A stretch of DNA of 64,000 nt from Dipylidium caninum (taxonomy: Eukaryota > Platyhelminthes > Cestoda > Cyclophyllidea > Dipylidiidae), in assembly GCA_017562135.1 (NCBI GenBank), contig QEYB01000062.1, positions 682,001-746,000 on the forward strand, given 5' to 3'. Under the pieces are notes generated by a model. It had not been told where the DNA came from. It ran no database searches and was given only the letters and a program-made list of their open reading frames with translations. The translations under genes and the position numbers were made by a program. This document shows, piece after piece, positions 1-12,704 of this stretch. The number at the start of each line of letters is the position of its first letter. The first letter of the stretch is position 1.

Positions 1-3000
1 TCGCTCCAGTTGACCGCCTCGCTCAGTTAGGCGACTCGATGGGCATAAGCGTTTGACTTGATCGCTCGCCAAAGATCGTGGGGAAAAATTGCTCCTATAA
101 TCCCACCAAATTGACAGCACAATTTTCTCCAGTTGATTTTCGCTGGTCTGAGCCGGTTCATCTTGCATCAGCCGCGATCACCTTCGATTGACGCTGCCCT
201 AAACTGACCCCTTTTCAGCGCCTGTGATTTGTTTTTTTCTCAGCAATGAATCAACTTCGTGGCATTTCAGACGCAGCGAACCGCAGACGCTGCCAGTGCC
301 CTGCCCAAAATGACTTTTCTCCAGGATGATGAGGAATCCATGGACCGGATTCCCTAAAACAGCCGAGCACCTTTAATTCTACTTTCAATGCATGCAGGCG
401 ACACGCATCTGAGGTTCTCTGCAACACCCGAATTGGCGAAGGTCTCGCTCGACGTGGGTCACACCGGCCTCGACTCAATGGACAACAACATGGTCGGGGA
501 CTCAGCAGCAAAAACGAGATCCTGGTGAACCAGTTTTAACATAGCTTTTTTCTTCACAGCTTAATTAACATCTACAGCACACCACTTTTTGAGTGCTCGC
601 GACAACTGAAGTGCACGTTTACTTCTTCCAATTCCAATTGAGATATGAACAAAACCCCACAACTAGACGATTTAGTTTTTTTACTAAATTAAAGGCTGAA
701 GTACCAACAATAAGAAAGAATATGGGGTTAGATAATTTGAAAACGTTAACAGAACAAACACAAATGCGGAATTCTTCGGTCGACGAAAGCTGCAATTGCT
801 TAATCACCAACCGAATACTTCCTTCTCAAACTAACTCCTACAATTTGCTCTAACAGTCGCATTTCCTAACAGTATCTATTACATTCGACCGAAACAACTT
901 TCATTGGCGTCTACGACTTTCCGCCAATGATTGGGCGCAAAGTCTCTTTTTGTGTAGAGCCAATAAACAATTTAAAGCATTTTACAGCATCCTTTTGGTT
1001 ATTGCATTTTTTTCTTAAAAAATACGTAATTACAAAAAATTATAATAGCGGGTTGGTGTAGCGTCGGGAGAAGATGAAGGATGAGGTTAAATTCCATACT
1101 GCGGAGAAATTATTTAATTTGTCAACAACAACCGAAGCCCTGCTAGGACGAACTTCGAACGCACAAAAGAAAAGTAGTCGTTTTCGACGAAAACAAAACA
1201 AAAAACGGGCTAAATACACCGTAAAACCTTACAGAATTTTAATGGACAATGCGTTTTAAATTTATGAATAAAAACATCGGTTACGCTCTGTATTGTATCG
1301 CTTTCAGTCGCATCCGTGCAGAGACTAATAATAAACGCCCGTTTCATAGTTTCGCCCACTAATATGGTGGCGAGAAATGTCCATGCAGAGATGAATGAAG
1401 AGAGCCAGTGTGCGGCCGAGAAAAGGAGGATTTATGGGTTTACTGTGTGGTTCTTGCAACTCGAAATTCACGGCACATGGCCACGCGAGCAGCACCCGGC
1501 CCGCTGAAAACCACTCAGTCGACGACCACTTCGGCGTCCGTCTCCAGTCCACTGACGGGCAGCCATTAAGAAAAGCACACCTTATTTTTAAGGGGATGCA
1601 GATGAACACGCCGTTAGAGGATGACAGGTTCTAGTTGCACGAGTCGACCACTCGTCTTTTTTCATGTGGATTTGGTCAGTTTGCATTTCGCCAAATGCCA
1701 ACCCCTCAGGAATAGGGTAGAGCGAACAATTCCGATGAAGCCACCTTCACGAGGCTCCGGTAATGCCACTCCCCTTCCCGTCAAGAAGGTCGGCACTGCT
1801 CTCTTCTCCACCAAGTGGCATTTGAAGGCCCCTCGAAGGACGAAGAGGCGAGCCGTTGACGGTGTTCGGGGCAGGAAAAATGCTTTCTAATTAGTTGGTT
1901 TTAATTTCGCTTGAGGTCTCTCCACCCGTCCACTGAGGAATGCTGTTGACGTGAGTTACGCAACGAACACCAGGCGCCCAGTGAGGACACATTAGTTTGC
2001 ACGAGTCGCTCGCTCAAATACCTCCTTGTCGCCTCAAACGCGCCGCCATGGCGACCTCTGAAATCCCACAGCGCCCAACCTGTTTACTTCTTGAGAGGCC
2101 AGAGACCACCGTTTTTAACAAGGAGACATTCGCCCTACACGCAGGGCCATCCGTTCAGAGCGGACAGAGATGGTCAGATGGCCAAAATGCAAAAGCCAAA
2201 CCTGAGGGATGAAGCTCTCCCCGACTGACAGCCGCTACCTCGCAGCAGAAGTTGCGTTCTCCCTGAGGACCGCGCAACTTGCGGCATTTGTCTCGGCGTG
2301 GCAGGCGGATGGCTGAGGATCAGACGGAAAACTCGTCATTCCGCGCTGTGCATTCGCCCTGGTTCCCGATTCCTCGCACACACAGGAGAGAAATCGGCAG
2401 AGCCCATTTTCTTCAGAACAGAAGTCGCCAGCCTTGACCGTCATCCTTCTTCATCATCTAACTTCGAAAATGAGCGCGTCGCGGAAGACTGAGGCAGTCG
2501 GGTGCCGTTGAGACGGCTTTTCTGCCTCCCAAAAAGGCAAATAAACAGACGACCCGGGCGTCTTGATGTAATTAGACGCCTATTTTGGGATTTGATCGGG
2601 ACCGCGAAAAAACCGGCAATGGTGGCAAACTGCGCAACCGGTTTGTGAGACGCTGAGGCGGCAGAAGTGAATCCCTCCGGAGGGGCACAATGGCGCTTCC
2701 TTTTTGGGAAGTGGTCTCGACGTCTCTCTGCAATTTCTGTTTTTTCTCCCCGGGATGGCGCGCCGCGGGAGGAGTCGTCCTCGAGTTTTGTCTTTTCGAC
2801 GGCCTTTCGCTGAATAGGGTTGTGAACCCGGTCCAACTGACATCGGAGGCCACTTCCTCGAAAGCAAATCTTGTCACCCGAGCATCCGCCTTCGTGGGAA
2901 AGAGGCCGAGCCTAATTCCTCTTCTCTACCACACAAACCCATGTTTACTTACCTACTGCCGCTCAGGAATGTGCCAACTTGTGGTGAATCTTTCGGAAAG

Positions 3001-5600
3001 GCTGTCAGTGGGCGGAGAGAATACTGCAGAGGATGAGGGAAAGTTTCCACACTCCCATTTCGTACACCAAGTTCCTCTGCGCGCCACCAGTTGTTCTTTG
3101 CCTCTTTAAATTCTTAACGAGGTTCATTTTACGCTCTAAAGCGCATTTGCGCGACGCACAGCGCCGAGTTTTTTTATCGTCGCAGCTCAGCTTGACAACA
3201 GGCCTTGAAGCAGAGGAAGGCAGCCACTGCCTGTGTATCACTTCGTCTGGCACCATTTGGCCAGTCGGGGTTTTAAAATACAAAATTTCAGGCCTTTCGT
3301 CTCGAAAATAATCGTCCTCCCCTCAATTGGTCTGATTCAGAAGTTAACCGCCATGTAGAATGAAGAATTCTTCACAAAAGTTCTGACCGAAGGTCGCCAA
3401 GTAGGCAGTTTACTTCAACTATTAAGAATGAAGCCTATCTTGTATATGCCAAATGAAAAAAAACAGGTCCTGAATGGCTGCTCAAGAATGCCGAGGCCTT
3501 TGCCTCCGCGCCCTGACGGAAGGGCCGAGGTGGTCTGTTAGAGAACAGGAAACCTACTCGAAGGAGGCTCGGGAGCCGTCTCCACTGCCTCATTTGCCTC
3601 TTGTGGAAGGTAGCAGCGATTTGGGACGACAGTGGACGCATTCATCGTCATCGGCGCCGAGCCCTTCCGGCAATTTGACTTCCCCCTCAAGGCGGTCCAC
3701 CTAATTACCGTTTAATGCTCGTTTCAAGAGCGGACGAAGCCGAGCGGGTGGATGAAATGGACGAGGAGTGACGCAAAATCTGCCTTTCATAGCACAGCCA
3801 TTGTTCGTCAAAGGCAAATTGGGCCGGGTATTTCCACGGGAGAGTAAATTTTAGAGGCGGACCGAAAGAGAGGAAAGGAAAGATTTGCCGCATACTATGC
3901 ATAATTACACCGTAATCGTTGTGTCTTCACGCAAATTAGGCGAAAGTTTTTCCAATAGCACTCTCACACTCCTAACTGCACAGATATCGGAGAATGAAAT
4001 TAATTTTACAAAAATTGGCTTGAATATCAGTATGAGAGGAGAAGGAAGGACGATAACAGTTGAGAAAGGTAAGCAAGTGGAATTAAGTAGACTGGGAAAC
4101 GATAAATCCCGGAATTTGCGTTGCCTCAGCACTTCTCGGGCAAATAAGTCCACCTCACCGGGGGTGTTTTCATTAGTCTGCAATAAGACACACGTTGTTT
4201 GTCGTCCTTGGATAATAGATGCGTTTTCCTTTCTTGAAATAAACTTACTAATTTCGAGGACTGGCTTTTAACATGTTGAAGGAGATGGTGCAGCAGCAAA
4301 TGTACTGTAATTACATGCCTTCCACCAAAATTGACCCCTGTCAGTGCCCTTTCTTACTCTATCGAACATCAAAATAAAAATATATCTGTAAAGTGAGGCG
4401 ACATTTAAATGTCATCGCTTTTATTGCGTCGGTGGTCACTGTCAAGATAGAATTTTGAGCATAATAAGTTCTTAATAATAATTGCCGACGAAAGTGTCTA
4501 AAGATATCTATCAATCTTTTCAAGTATAATTGCAATGAAATATTGTGACAGCATTTGAAAATAACACAAAAGCACGGTGGAACGCCAATTAACCCCATTC
4601 CGTTATATTATTTTCTACGAAAACGTCTCTCATTTAAATAATCCCGGAAGGGATTTAAACGAATTTTTTAATCAAAGGCCAAACCATCTGTTCTGCATGT
4701 AACCAATTTGAGTGTTAACATCAAGGAAAGGCTTCGTTGGAAAGGACATTGGCTGAACAGTAAAACGAACGCTGAAAAATTGAAAATATCTGTCACAATG
4801 AGGGGGCTACAATTCGTAAATAGAAGGTACATGGAAAAACCAACCGTTGAGTGGTACTAAGATCCAATTTGTCCGATGTAGATCATAATTATGTCCTATA
4901 ATTTGTCATAAGAAGTTGCAAAACTGGAAAAGGTTGGACTACCAAGCTCCCCGATTATTACATACCGGATCAGAATTTGTACCTCTTTTTTGTAAGGTAT
5001 ACCTCATGTGCTAACAAATTCGCCTTAAGATAATTCTACTTAGAAACCATAGATTTTACCGCAAGCACTTTAGGATAACGCAGTCTTACAATAATTGCTT
5101 GCTGTCACCAATTAACTTTTCCTGAGGAGACGTTAACGCAAGCACCCATTAATAAAATACTGATTTTGAATGGGCTTCCACACTCTGCTTCCTTCGGAAG
5201 TGTTTCCTGTGCAGGCGAACTAAGACAGTTGTAGTTATTAGGAGTGCATGCGAATTATATTTGGGCGTAAATTGTGTAAAGTAAGGCAAATTATTCCGGC
5301 CCCAAAGGCAATAAAAACAGTGTTATGAAAACGTGTAAAAGATGTTAGGGTACACGCGACGTTCTATGTATAACATTCTACTTAAAAGGCTTTGTTTATA
5401 TTTATCACGAATTTTATTTGTCTAATCGTGAGCGGAGCGCACACGGGAATTTGATTAATATTCCGGTGGTTGCCGCTCTCTCGTCAGTCGTTACACCATT
5501 TGGTAGGGGGGTGTGAATTTGCCATTTTATGTTATTTCACTTAGTGTTTAAAATTCCGCGCAAACTATACTCGTCTTAATTTCTAAGGCGGAAACTCGCG
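1..5600. other. gene-poor stretch, no supported gene
   Basis: Both strands were read through. Open frames here are short (under about 140 codons), overlap on both strands and show no domain or family I recognise. The first 4 kb are fairly GC-rich; from about 4.3 kb the sequence turns AT-rich. No tRNA, rRNA or recognisable transposase or reverse transcriptase was seen. It may contain intergenic DNA, UTRs or introns of a gene lying to the left. Confidence 0.5.
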
Positions 5601-5669
5601 TATGATACACTTGTTGGTATCCTGGGACATATCTATTACGAGTCTAATGTGAGGTTTTATCTTCTCTTG

Positions 5670-6312
5670 TTAGGATTTAATGAATTCGCTAGTTTGGGAA
5701 GATCTTAACTTTGCCAGCAAATACAAAGAAAACTTCCGACGACGCCAAACTCTTAATTCTTCTATATGGGCAACTTTCAATTTGATAGTTGCTTTATGGC
5801 TAACGGCTTTTTGGTAAAGTGAATGTTGCATGCAGATAAGTTCATGGTAGGAATCCAAGTCATATTTTTTTGCGTTTTCCTCATGTGACCCTCAAGTTCT
5901 TCTTATTCCAAATAATCGGTAGTTTTCTTTAACATTATCTCATAGTTTAGTGTCATTGCTATTATGCCTCGTACTACTTTCGACTGCGCGACACCTCTAC
6001 ATCATGTATATTACATTGAACGGATTTGATACCGTGAAACAGGAAGGTAACGATTACAAATTCGCATTAATCCGGTTTAGCGAAGACCAAATTAGTCAAC
6101 AGTTCAGTTTGCGAAAATGATTTGGGCCCATCTATATTTCCTAAGTCCCTTTCTAAAATGCCATCATTCGCTTTCATGTCTGGAGAGACAAATAAAGTGC
6201 CGATGGGAATTAGTCCATCCTCATGGTGTCCTGATAGATTTTCCCCGTCGATGCGTCCGTTCAATGAAGCCTCCCCGCTCAGTGTATCCATTTGTGAGTC
6301 TCCGACTTCCAT
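5670..6312 (-). CDS. possible small two-exon gene, unrecognised
   Basis: Weak candidate. On the minus strand an ATG at 6312 opens an acidic 81-codon frame (Asp/Glu/Gly/Ser-rich, starting MEVGDSQMDTLSGE) that stops at 6067. About 170 nt further on, a Lys/Arg-rich frame runs from about 5895 to a stop at 5670 and contains IEELRVWRRRKFSLYLL. Both have protein-like composition, better than the opposite strand. I found no convincing donor that joins them, so they may be two exons with an unseen junction, two separate short frames, or chance. The ATG lies about 160 nt from the presumed 5' side of the plus-strand TMEM209 gene, which would make a head-to-head pair. No family recognised. Confidence 0.27.
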
Positions 6313-6473
6313 CTTTACATTTTTAATATTTCCTTATTTGTCCAAGCTCATAATATCATGCGTTTAGGTCGATTATTGAAAATTCCATTATGCATTTTAT
6401 CTACCTGTCTTCGTGTCCTCATTTGGCTTGACGTTTTAAGACACTCCGTATATTTCGTAATTTTGCACATTTA

Positions 6474-8732
6474 ATGATTTTTCGATGCACGGCCTTTGAG
6501 TATTCCAGTTATTTAACTCGTATCACTTTAAACTACTTATTCATGTTAGCATCAGCCCAGGCAATGCCGACGGCTTCAGATAAGATAATATCTCCGACAT
6601 CGATCAACATCTCTACGCGATCAGATCAGGGATGGTCGTCTCCCCTAACACCGGCGTCACGTCGAACTTCGTTAACCCGATGGGGCGCTTATTCTTCCAA
6701 CTCGCCTTCAAATATGGTTGTCCCGTTACAGTATCAGCTATCGCCTTCCCTCGGTTCACCTGTTGGTAGCGTAGGTTGCTTAGACGTTGGGAGCAATTTT
6801 GGCAAGAACATCCACAATTCAGGCTCATCCAGTCGTAGAAGTGAGGATACTGGTAATAGACTTTATTCCGATGCGGCTGATGACGATGATGCGTTTGGGA
6901 ATTTGGTGCGTCGAGATCAAAGGGTCGTCGCTGCCCCGGAGAAAAGTGCATCTGAGGTGGGGATCTCTTTGATTGCCAGCATCTACAGCCTTTTCCATTG
7001 CTTCGGTCTTGAGTTTTTTTCGACAGTTAAAACTGTTGAATGTTAAAAGGTAAAATATCCAACCTTGTTTTGTGATGTGAGATAGTATTCATGAACTCTC
7101 ATTGGCCATGAACGTCAAGTTGTGTTGGATATTTGTCCTTTTTGCAAATGCCCACTCTGAAAAGAGACTTAAATTGCTACTTAAATCGTAGATCAAGTTC
7201 TCTTTTGTGTAGCTAGAATGTTATCGGATTACTTCTGCCTGTTTTCAATGAATTATAGTTGACTTGTTTCGACTTAACATTTGATTTTTCTGATATAGTT
7301 TAAATATCGCAATTCATTTGAAGGTATTAGACGCGAGGAGTGCGTTGCGGTATGAGGGTTTTCGAGGCCTTAGGGACGGGGTACCCCGCATCCTCGATTA
7401 TCCATCTGAGATATTTTTTTTCTACCCTTGTTAGTACTGGAAAGCGAACAACGTAACTGAATTTGACCTAGGCCGTTGGACGGTAGATATCCGTAGGGTA
7501 AGTATATTTGGGCCACCCCCCTTGCCCACACTCATGCCTTGGTTATTCATTCCCGTTACCTGCTTATTTTGGAGTGGTTGCATGGAACTGTCCTTCGCCG
7601 CGTTGTTGATGAAATTGCTTCGGCGAACGCGAAAATATCGAAGCTTTCGGATGATGCAGCTCTTATCGGATGTGAGTACAACTCCCTTCTCTCACCGTTT
7701 AATGGATTAAATGCGATTTTTACCAAAGTATGCGTCTGTATCCAGCAACCACTTTGAATACACTGGAACAATTAGCGAAAGGGCGATATCAGCATATTTC
7801 TGCACTTCCAACACTGATTCGGTTCCTGGAGCTTACGAAGGACCAGGGCTACTTCGTTTTTCGGCTGAAAGGTTGGTATTGAAGCATACTAGAGCCCAAC
7901 TACCGAGGCTGCCTGCCGAGTTGCTACGCAGGTTTTCTTTCTTTCGCTAGTGAATTTTGGTAACTCGTGCAATTACCATTCTTAATCGAAAAAGGTATAA
8001 TTGTTTAGCAAAATCCTCCCTTTTTGATCTAAAATATCTTATGATTTTTTTGCAGAACTGGCACGAGGGAGCTGTCTCGGAGAATTTCGATGGGATGGAG
8101 GTTCCCGAAGCACTGTGCATCCTTGGAAGGATTATTTGCCTAATGACACGATGGTAGTTGCTAATTCTCTGTTGTATTTACTTACTCTTATTTTCCCTTT
8201 ATCCCATTGTCACCGTAGGTCATTCTGCACATCTTCTCCACTTACATGGATTGTCTTCTTCCACCACACGCCAAGTGTCTCACAGATGGTGTCTTTAGTC
8301 AACTACACCTCGTTCGCAGCCCTGATAAACCCGGTACGCCTCTTATAATTTTCTACCTCCGATGTCTGTCATCAGCTCGGATTCACATTTCTGCAAATTG
8401 TTGTGCTTGCAGATCTTAAGTCGAAGTATAACGCGCAGATCTATGTGGTCACCATTCAACCACCGTTGATCAAGATTATTATTGATGGCATTATCTACAC
8501 ATTCCCACCGGTATCCTTTTACCTTTTTATTCTATTGCGACTTTCTCGGCTGTAGGATCGACATAACTTGTATCATGCGTTGCTTATGTTCTTCCATTTT
8601 TACAACTCCCTCGACGGCACAATAAGGTAAATTGATTCCATCTTGATAAACATCCAACCACTTGTACTCTGTAGGTCGATTTCTCTGGGTCATTCTGGCC
8701 TGAACGTAGCCTGGATTTTCGAGAAACGGTAG
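6474..8732 (+). CDS. TMEM209: transmembrane protein 209 (TMEM209), multi-exon, N-terminus unresolved
   Basis: TMEM209 is a nuclear-envelope-associated membrane protein of poorly known function. Likely exons: 6550-6956 (or from an ATG at 6474), 7299-7349, 7435-7497, 7575-7675, 7729-7871, 8056-8153, 8219-8333, 8413-8510, 8556-8626 and 8675-8732 (stop TAG). The C-terminal half follows vertebrate TMEM209 closely: ISALPTLIRFLELTKDQGYF, then FRWDGG, then VILHIFSTYMDCLLPPH, SPDKPD, IIYTFPP, HNLYHALLMFFHFYN, and the end LGHSGLNVAWIF. Phases join cleanly at nearly every intron; the donor after 7675 is weak and was chosen because it restores frame. The 6.55-6.96 kb exon is Ser/Pro-rich with an LQYQLSPS element like the family linker. 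The two N-terminal membrane helices of the family were not found; 6474-6549 encodes only one modest hydrophobic stretch. It converges on the next gene, 300 nt away. Confidence 0.85.
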
Positions 8733-9029
8733 ATGATGAAGTAATGTTTCACACCTGACGGATTTATTCACCTTGTAAATAGACTATAAAGTTTCCCGGC
8801 TTCTAAGTTGGTTATCTCCGATTTTTTTTTGTTAAATTAGATGACTACTGCCGATCGTAGTTATAAACTGCAAATCTGGCCCTCAAGTGCGCATAGTGCA
8901 ACGAAACTTTTATTATGATTAGCATTTGTGAGTCGGGGAGGGGGATCTAGTGCCCCCACATGATACATCATCACACTCCGGTTTTATGATCCATCATTTC
9001 AAGGGGACGAGGGAAGGAGCAGAGGACGA

Positions 9030-10987
9030 TTATATTAATGTGTCATCAAATGTAGACAATGCGTCTCTAACCATTGTGGTTTCGTCACAAACAGTTCCAG
9101 ATGTATTTGGGCCTTGGGAACGCGTGTCCGTTGGGGGCTCTTGCCCTACTCCCGCATTCTGGATCATCGTTGCGGGATGGATTTTTTTAGTTGGAATCTC
9201 CGGTTCCTCAAAGCGAACCCGTTTTTTCGGTCGTTTTTCGGGGGCCGGATTCTCGTTTCCCAATTGTACGGAACAAGGTGCAGGAAGCTTATCCATTTCC
9301 TGAAAAGACGTCTCAGTGATGGCGACCTCTGTCTCGACTTGTACTGTAGTCACGGGAGAATCAGGAGCAAGAGTTTCGTTGGGAGCTGCAGAATGCCTTA
9401 TTTCTTGCACCAACTTCGATGACGTGTCACCAGCTTCTGGTTCTATCGAAGGAGGATCGTGGGGCTGATCAGTTTGGGTGAACGACGATGTCAGCTCGAT
9501 ATCACGAAGGTCTGACTCAACCAGCAATGCTTGAGATATCGGTTTGAAAGTGTGTCTATAGCAACGCTCGGCGTTAAGCCGAACCGAGGAGTCACCATGC
9601 TTCAAAAGAATCTTAGACAAGGTATGTAAAGAATTTGACCGTGAAAACAAGAAACCATAGTCCCTGACGGCAGCCATCGCATTTAACAAGGCTATAAGAA
9701 AGTGCGGTCTCACGAAGACCTGTTCTGCCGGCATCAATTTATTTGCTTTATTAAGTAGGGTAACAAGACGTGAAGCCAGACGGTGGAACTCAGAGGATAA
9801 TGAGAGAAGGCACTGCTTAAACTTGTGGGCGCAGGTGTCACTTGAAGCATACGAAGGGTCGGTGACCTTCGCGAGTGATCGCGACAAAATGAAGGGATGA
9901 TTGACGAAGAGCAATTCCACCAGGTGAAGAGAAGCAAAAGAGCAACAGATGTGGAGTTTATGTATCTCCGCACCCTCGGAAGCCGTGAAGAAGTAAGACA
10001 TACTGTCGCTTGCCGCATAAGACATATCAAAACAAATCTCGGAAATAATGCGAACGACAACGCGGGAAAGAACAGAAAACGCCATTTGAGCAGTAGCCTC
10101 AAGGAGGGAGGAGAGACAACGATAAATAGCAAGTTTATAGGTCAATGAGTCCCTGGACGGATCTGATCGGGCGAATTGCGAAGCCCATTCAAGTTGGTAG
10201 ACCAAAGTAGTCATAACGACAGGAGCAGCCGGAGATATGTTAATTCCACAAGATTGTACGACAATACAAAAAGAGTGAAGAAGATGCCTTAAGGAATTAA
10301 GCAGGATTGGTGAGTAGTGGCGCGCATCGCAAGCGTTGATAGAATATATTGTGGAGACGACGGAGCAGATGTAAGGCAAGCAAAGCGGAAGTACGCTAGC
10401 GGACCCATATTCAAAAATGCTTCTGAGAGCGCTTGAAATTACGTAAATCCTGCATAAAGAAAGACCAAATCTATCATTGGAAGAGACAGAATCCAGTGGC
10501 ACCAAACAGGTTAGAATTTTCGAATCGGATATTTTGAAGGATTGTAAGGCAGAGGGGGGAAAGTCTGAGGCCTCGAATGCTTTGAAAGCAGAATCCATGA
10601 GCGTAGAAACAGCTGCCTGTAGTAATTCCTTGAATTTACCAGGTCTCTTGCCAGCAGAACTCACAAGCATCAACCTTGAAAAACAAAAACCGGCATAATT
10701 CATCAAACGAATATCTGAAGTATGCAGTCTTTTGCAAGTAATAGTGGAACTCTTATTTCCAGATGTGCAATGCAAGATGTGGTAAACCCCAGCTTCAAGT
10801 AGACTCCAAAACCCACTACCGCACTGATTGCCTGATTGGATTGCGTCAAGGATTTTCTGCCAGTCCCACTTCGCTGAACATTTTTGCTTTTTCAACGACC
10901 TGATCAGAGCTTCAAGGCCCTTAGCCGGATCATCTTTGGCTGGACACCTCATGCGTGCAATTATCAAAGCTACCGGGTCAGGATAAC
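9030..10987 (-). CDS. HEAT-like protein, PELP1/RIX1-like (3'-terminal coding exon)
   Basis: A single long minus-strand exon of about 650 codons. Its right edge is a splice acceptor (pyrimidine tract and TAG at 10988-10990) followed by YPDPVALIIARM, so at least one 5' exon lies to the right of 10,990; I could not place it. The first ~450 residues are Leu/Ser/Ala-rich helical repeats, including TYKLAIYRCLSSLLEATAQM, similar in style to the RIX1 domain of PELP1. The last ~150 residues are low-complexity Pro/Glu/Thr with a basic nuclear-signal-like patch (KRPKKRVRFEEPE). PELP1 acts in 60S ribosome maturation and as a coregulator; that role is inference from the architecture, and another HEAT protein is quite possible. 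It ends tail-to-tail with TMEM209. Confidence 0.75.
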
Positions 10988-10990
10988 CTA

Positions 10991-12093
10991 CAAAATCACA
11001 TTATTAGAATAACATATAAATTGTGTACCTCGAGTACGAGGCGAGAAGCTTTAGAGAAAAGTAGTCAATGTCGTATAAGAAGAACTAATTTTACTTATGA
11101 GAAGGACGTCGTACATTTGAGTTAGGCGTAATGTGGGTAAAAGAAATTTCACTTAGTGAAGCATCATGGTAGATACTTGCAGATTCATTGGTGCCAACGA
11201 ATACGAGAGTTGCCTTTAAGGAGTTAAAGCCCCCCCGGACACATCAATATGAGGTGGGCCCGAAAATGCTCAGAAGGCGCTAGTTGTATCCGTTTGGCAA
11301 AACCTTTATATTCTCGAAATATAACGGAGTATAAGTGGAGGCATGCTGCTTGTTTCGGCTTGACGGCCACTAGTTTCGGCTTGCTGCAGAGCTCCACTCC
11401 GTTATAGTATACTGCTAGCTGGAAGAGAGCTCTTACCTAGGTTCACATACTACAAAACGGAACTATCTCACATTATTAAGATCGACTGTCCAATAAAGCC
11501 AAATACCGGGGATTATATTTTAATCAATCAATCAATCAAATGAAGCCCTAGGTAACAGTTTTCAAATGAACAGATAGCGACAGTAAGATTGGGTTATTCT
11601 ATTTAAAAATTAACGCAACCTCATAAACTTCTTTCAGGCGAATTCGGTAATGCATAATATACGCCTGCACAAATTGGATTTTTGAGGTAATTGCCGACCT
11701 CAAGGCTTTGAAATAACGCTGAGATTTTGGCCGTACATATTCGCTTTTAAAAGGGTTTTATCACTTATTTGCCAATCGGAGATGAGGCCTTGCGTTAACC
11801 AATTAGCACTGCTAGTAAAAGTAGGGTGCGGTGAGTTACAAATAGCGTGACGTCCTTGATCGTTGGTTGTATAATCCTCTCATGTTCACCGCAAAGACAT
11901 AAGATGCATCGTACTCGACTCCAGAGAAGAGGTTTTTCTGTTGATTTATTTCCATTCCAATGCTCTAGCCGTATTTGAATCTCACTAATAGGCACGAGTT
12001 TACAAAATTCATATGTTCCAATCAAATTTATAATGATGACGCAAATAACTTCCTAATAGTAAAGTAACTAGCTAATTATTTCCTCTTTTTCAG
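10991..12093. other. region between two divergent genes; unplaced 5' exons
   Basis: This must contain the missing 5' exon(s) of the minus-strand HEAT-like gene and probably of the plus-strand gene ending at 12704, unless those lie further away. A minus-strand open frame at 11795-12025 is the best exon-like stretch but matches nothing I know. A short plus-strand ATG frame at about 11,904 (MHRTRLQRR) could splice into the 12.09 kb exon through a weak donor. A repeat-like element sits at about 11,220-11,540 and is described separately. Confidence 0.4.
11225..11538 (+). repeat. candidate SINE/LINE-3'-end-like insertion with (TCAA)n tail
   Basis: A roughly 300-nt block starts after a run of seven C (about 11,230), carries two copies of TTTCGGCTTG within about 30 nt, and two reverse-related arms (TATAACGGAGT near 11,325 and ACTCCGTTATA near 11,396) flanking them. 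It ends in CAATAAAGCC followed by AATCAATCAATCAATCAA. A unit ending in an AATAAA-like signal plus a short tandem tail is typical of non-LTR or SINE insertions. I see no second copy in the window and no clear target-site duplication. Confidence 0.35.
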
Positions 12094-12704
12094 AGTATCG
12101 GCATACTCTTCACAGCACTCATAGGGTGTGTAGGTCTTCACGTCGAGGTCGCAGCACCGGATTGTGTATCCCAATCCTTTACTCCCCAATTACACCGACG
12201 TACTATACCTCCCCGCCATCACGGGTTTCTAATTCCGCCGGTGCCACTCCGATTCGGGCAACAGATTGCGGTTTAAAGTCCCGCACTGCCTATTCTCCAG
12301 AACTTCCACGACCTCCCTCCGCCAACAGCGCAGAGCTCCATGTCTGTGGGAAAATTAATAACACAGTACCCACATTCTCTCCCCCCGGACCGCCTGCTTC
12401 ACCGGTTTCCAGTCCTTCAGGTGACTCCTTCACCGCCCCACCCATACAAACTTCATCTGAACCCCTCAATTCTTCCCTCGCCCCGAACTTTATCCGTGTT
12501 AAACTAAGGAAACGCAGGAATGCCATCTGCAGCCAAACTCCAATGGCCAAGGGCCTTCGTGATTTTCTGGTCTCCTACATCGTCTCTCATCTTACTGACT
12601 CGATGACTTCCTCCCTCAATTTAACAGCTGCCGCGCACTCAATGATGGAAGAGGATAGTATCGAGGAGGACCCCTCGCGCCTGACAACAGACCGTGATTT
12701 GTAA
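12094..12704 (+). CDS. terminal exon of unrecognised Ser/Pro-rich protein
   Basis: A plus-strand exon that begins after a strong acceptor (TTCCTCTTTTTCAG ending at 12093) and runs about 203 codons to a TAA-type stop at 12704. The protein is Ser/Pro/Thr-rich and disordered-looking for the first ~125 residues, then has a basic segment (FIRVKLRKRRNAI) and a helical-looking stretch (GLRDFLVSYIVSHLTD) before an acidic tail (MMEEDSIEEDPSRL). I do not recognise it. The 5' exons were not found; a short ATG frame near 11,904 is one candidate. It ends about 750 nt from the 3' end of BCAS3 on the other strand. The uninterrupted frame and clean acceptor support a real exon; function unknown. Confidence 0.55.

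Noticed and set aside
6122..6367. Plus-strand frame over 6.1-6.37 kb as TMEM209 N-terminus
   Set aside because: No similarity to the TMEM209 anchor and a less protein-like composition than the opposite strand; ends in stop before the next exon without a good donor.
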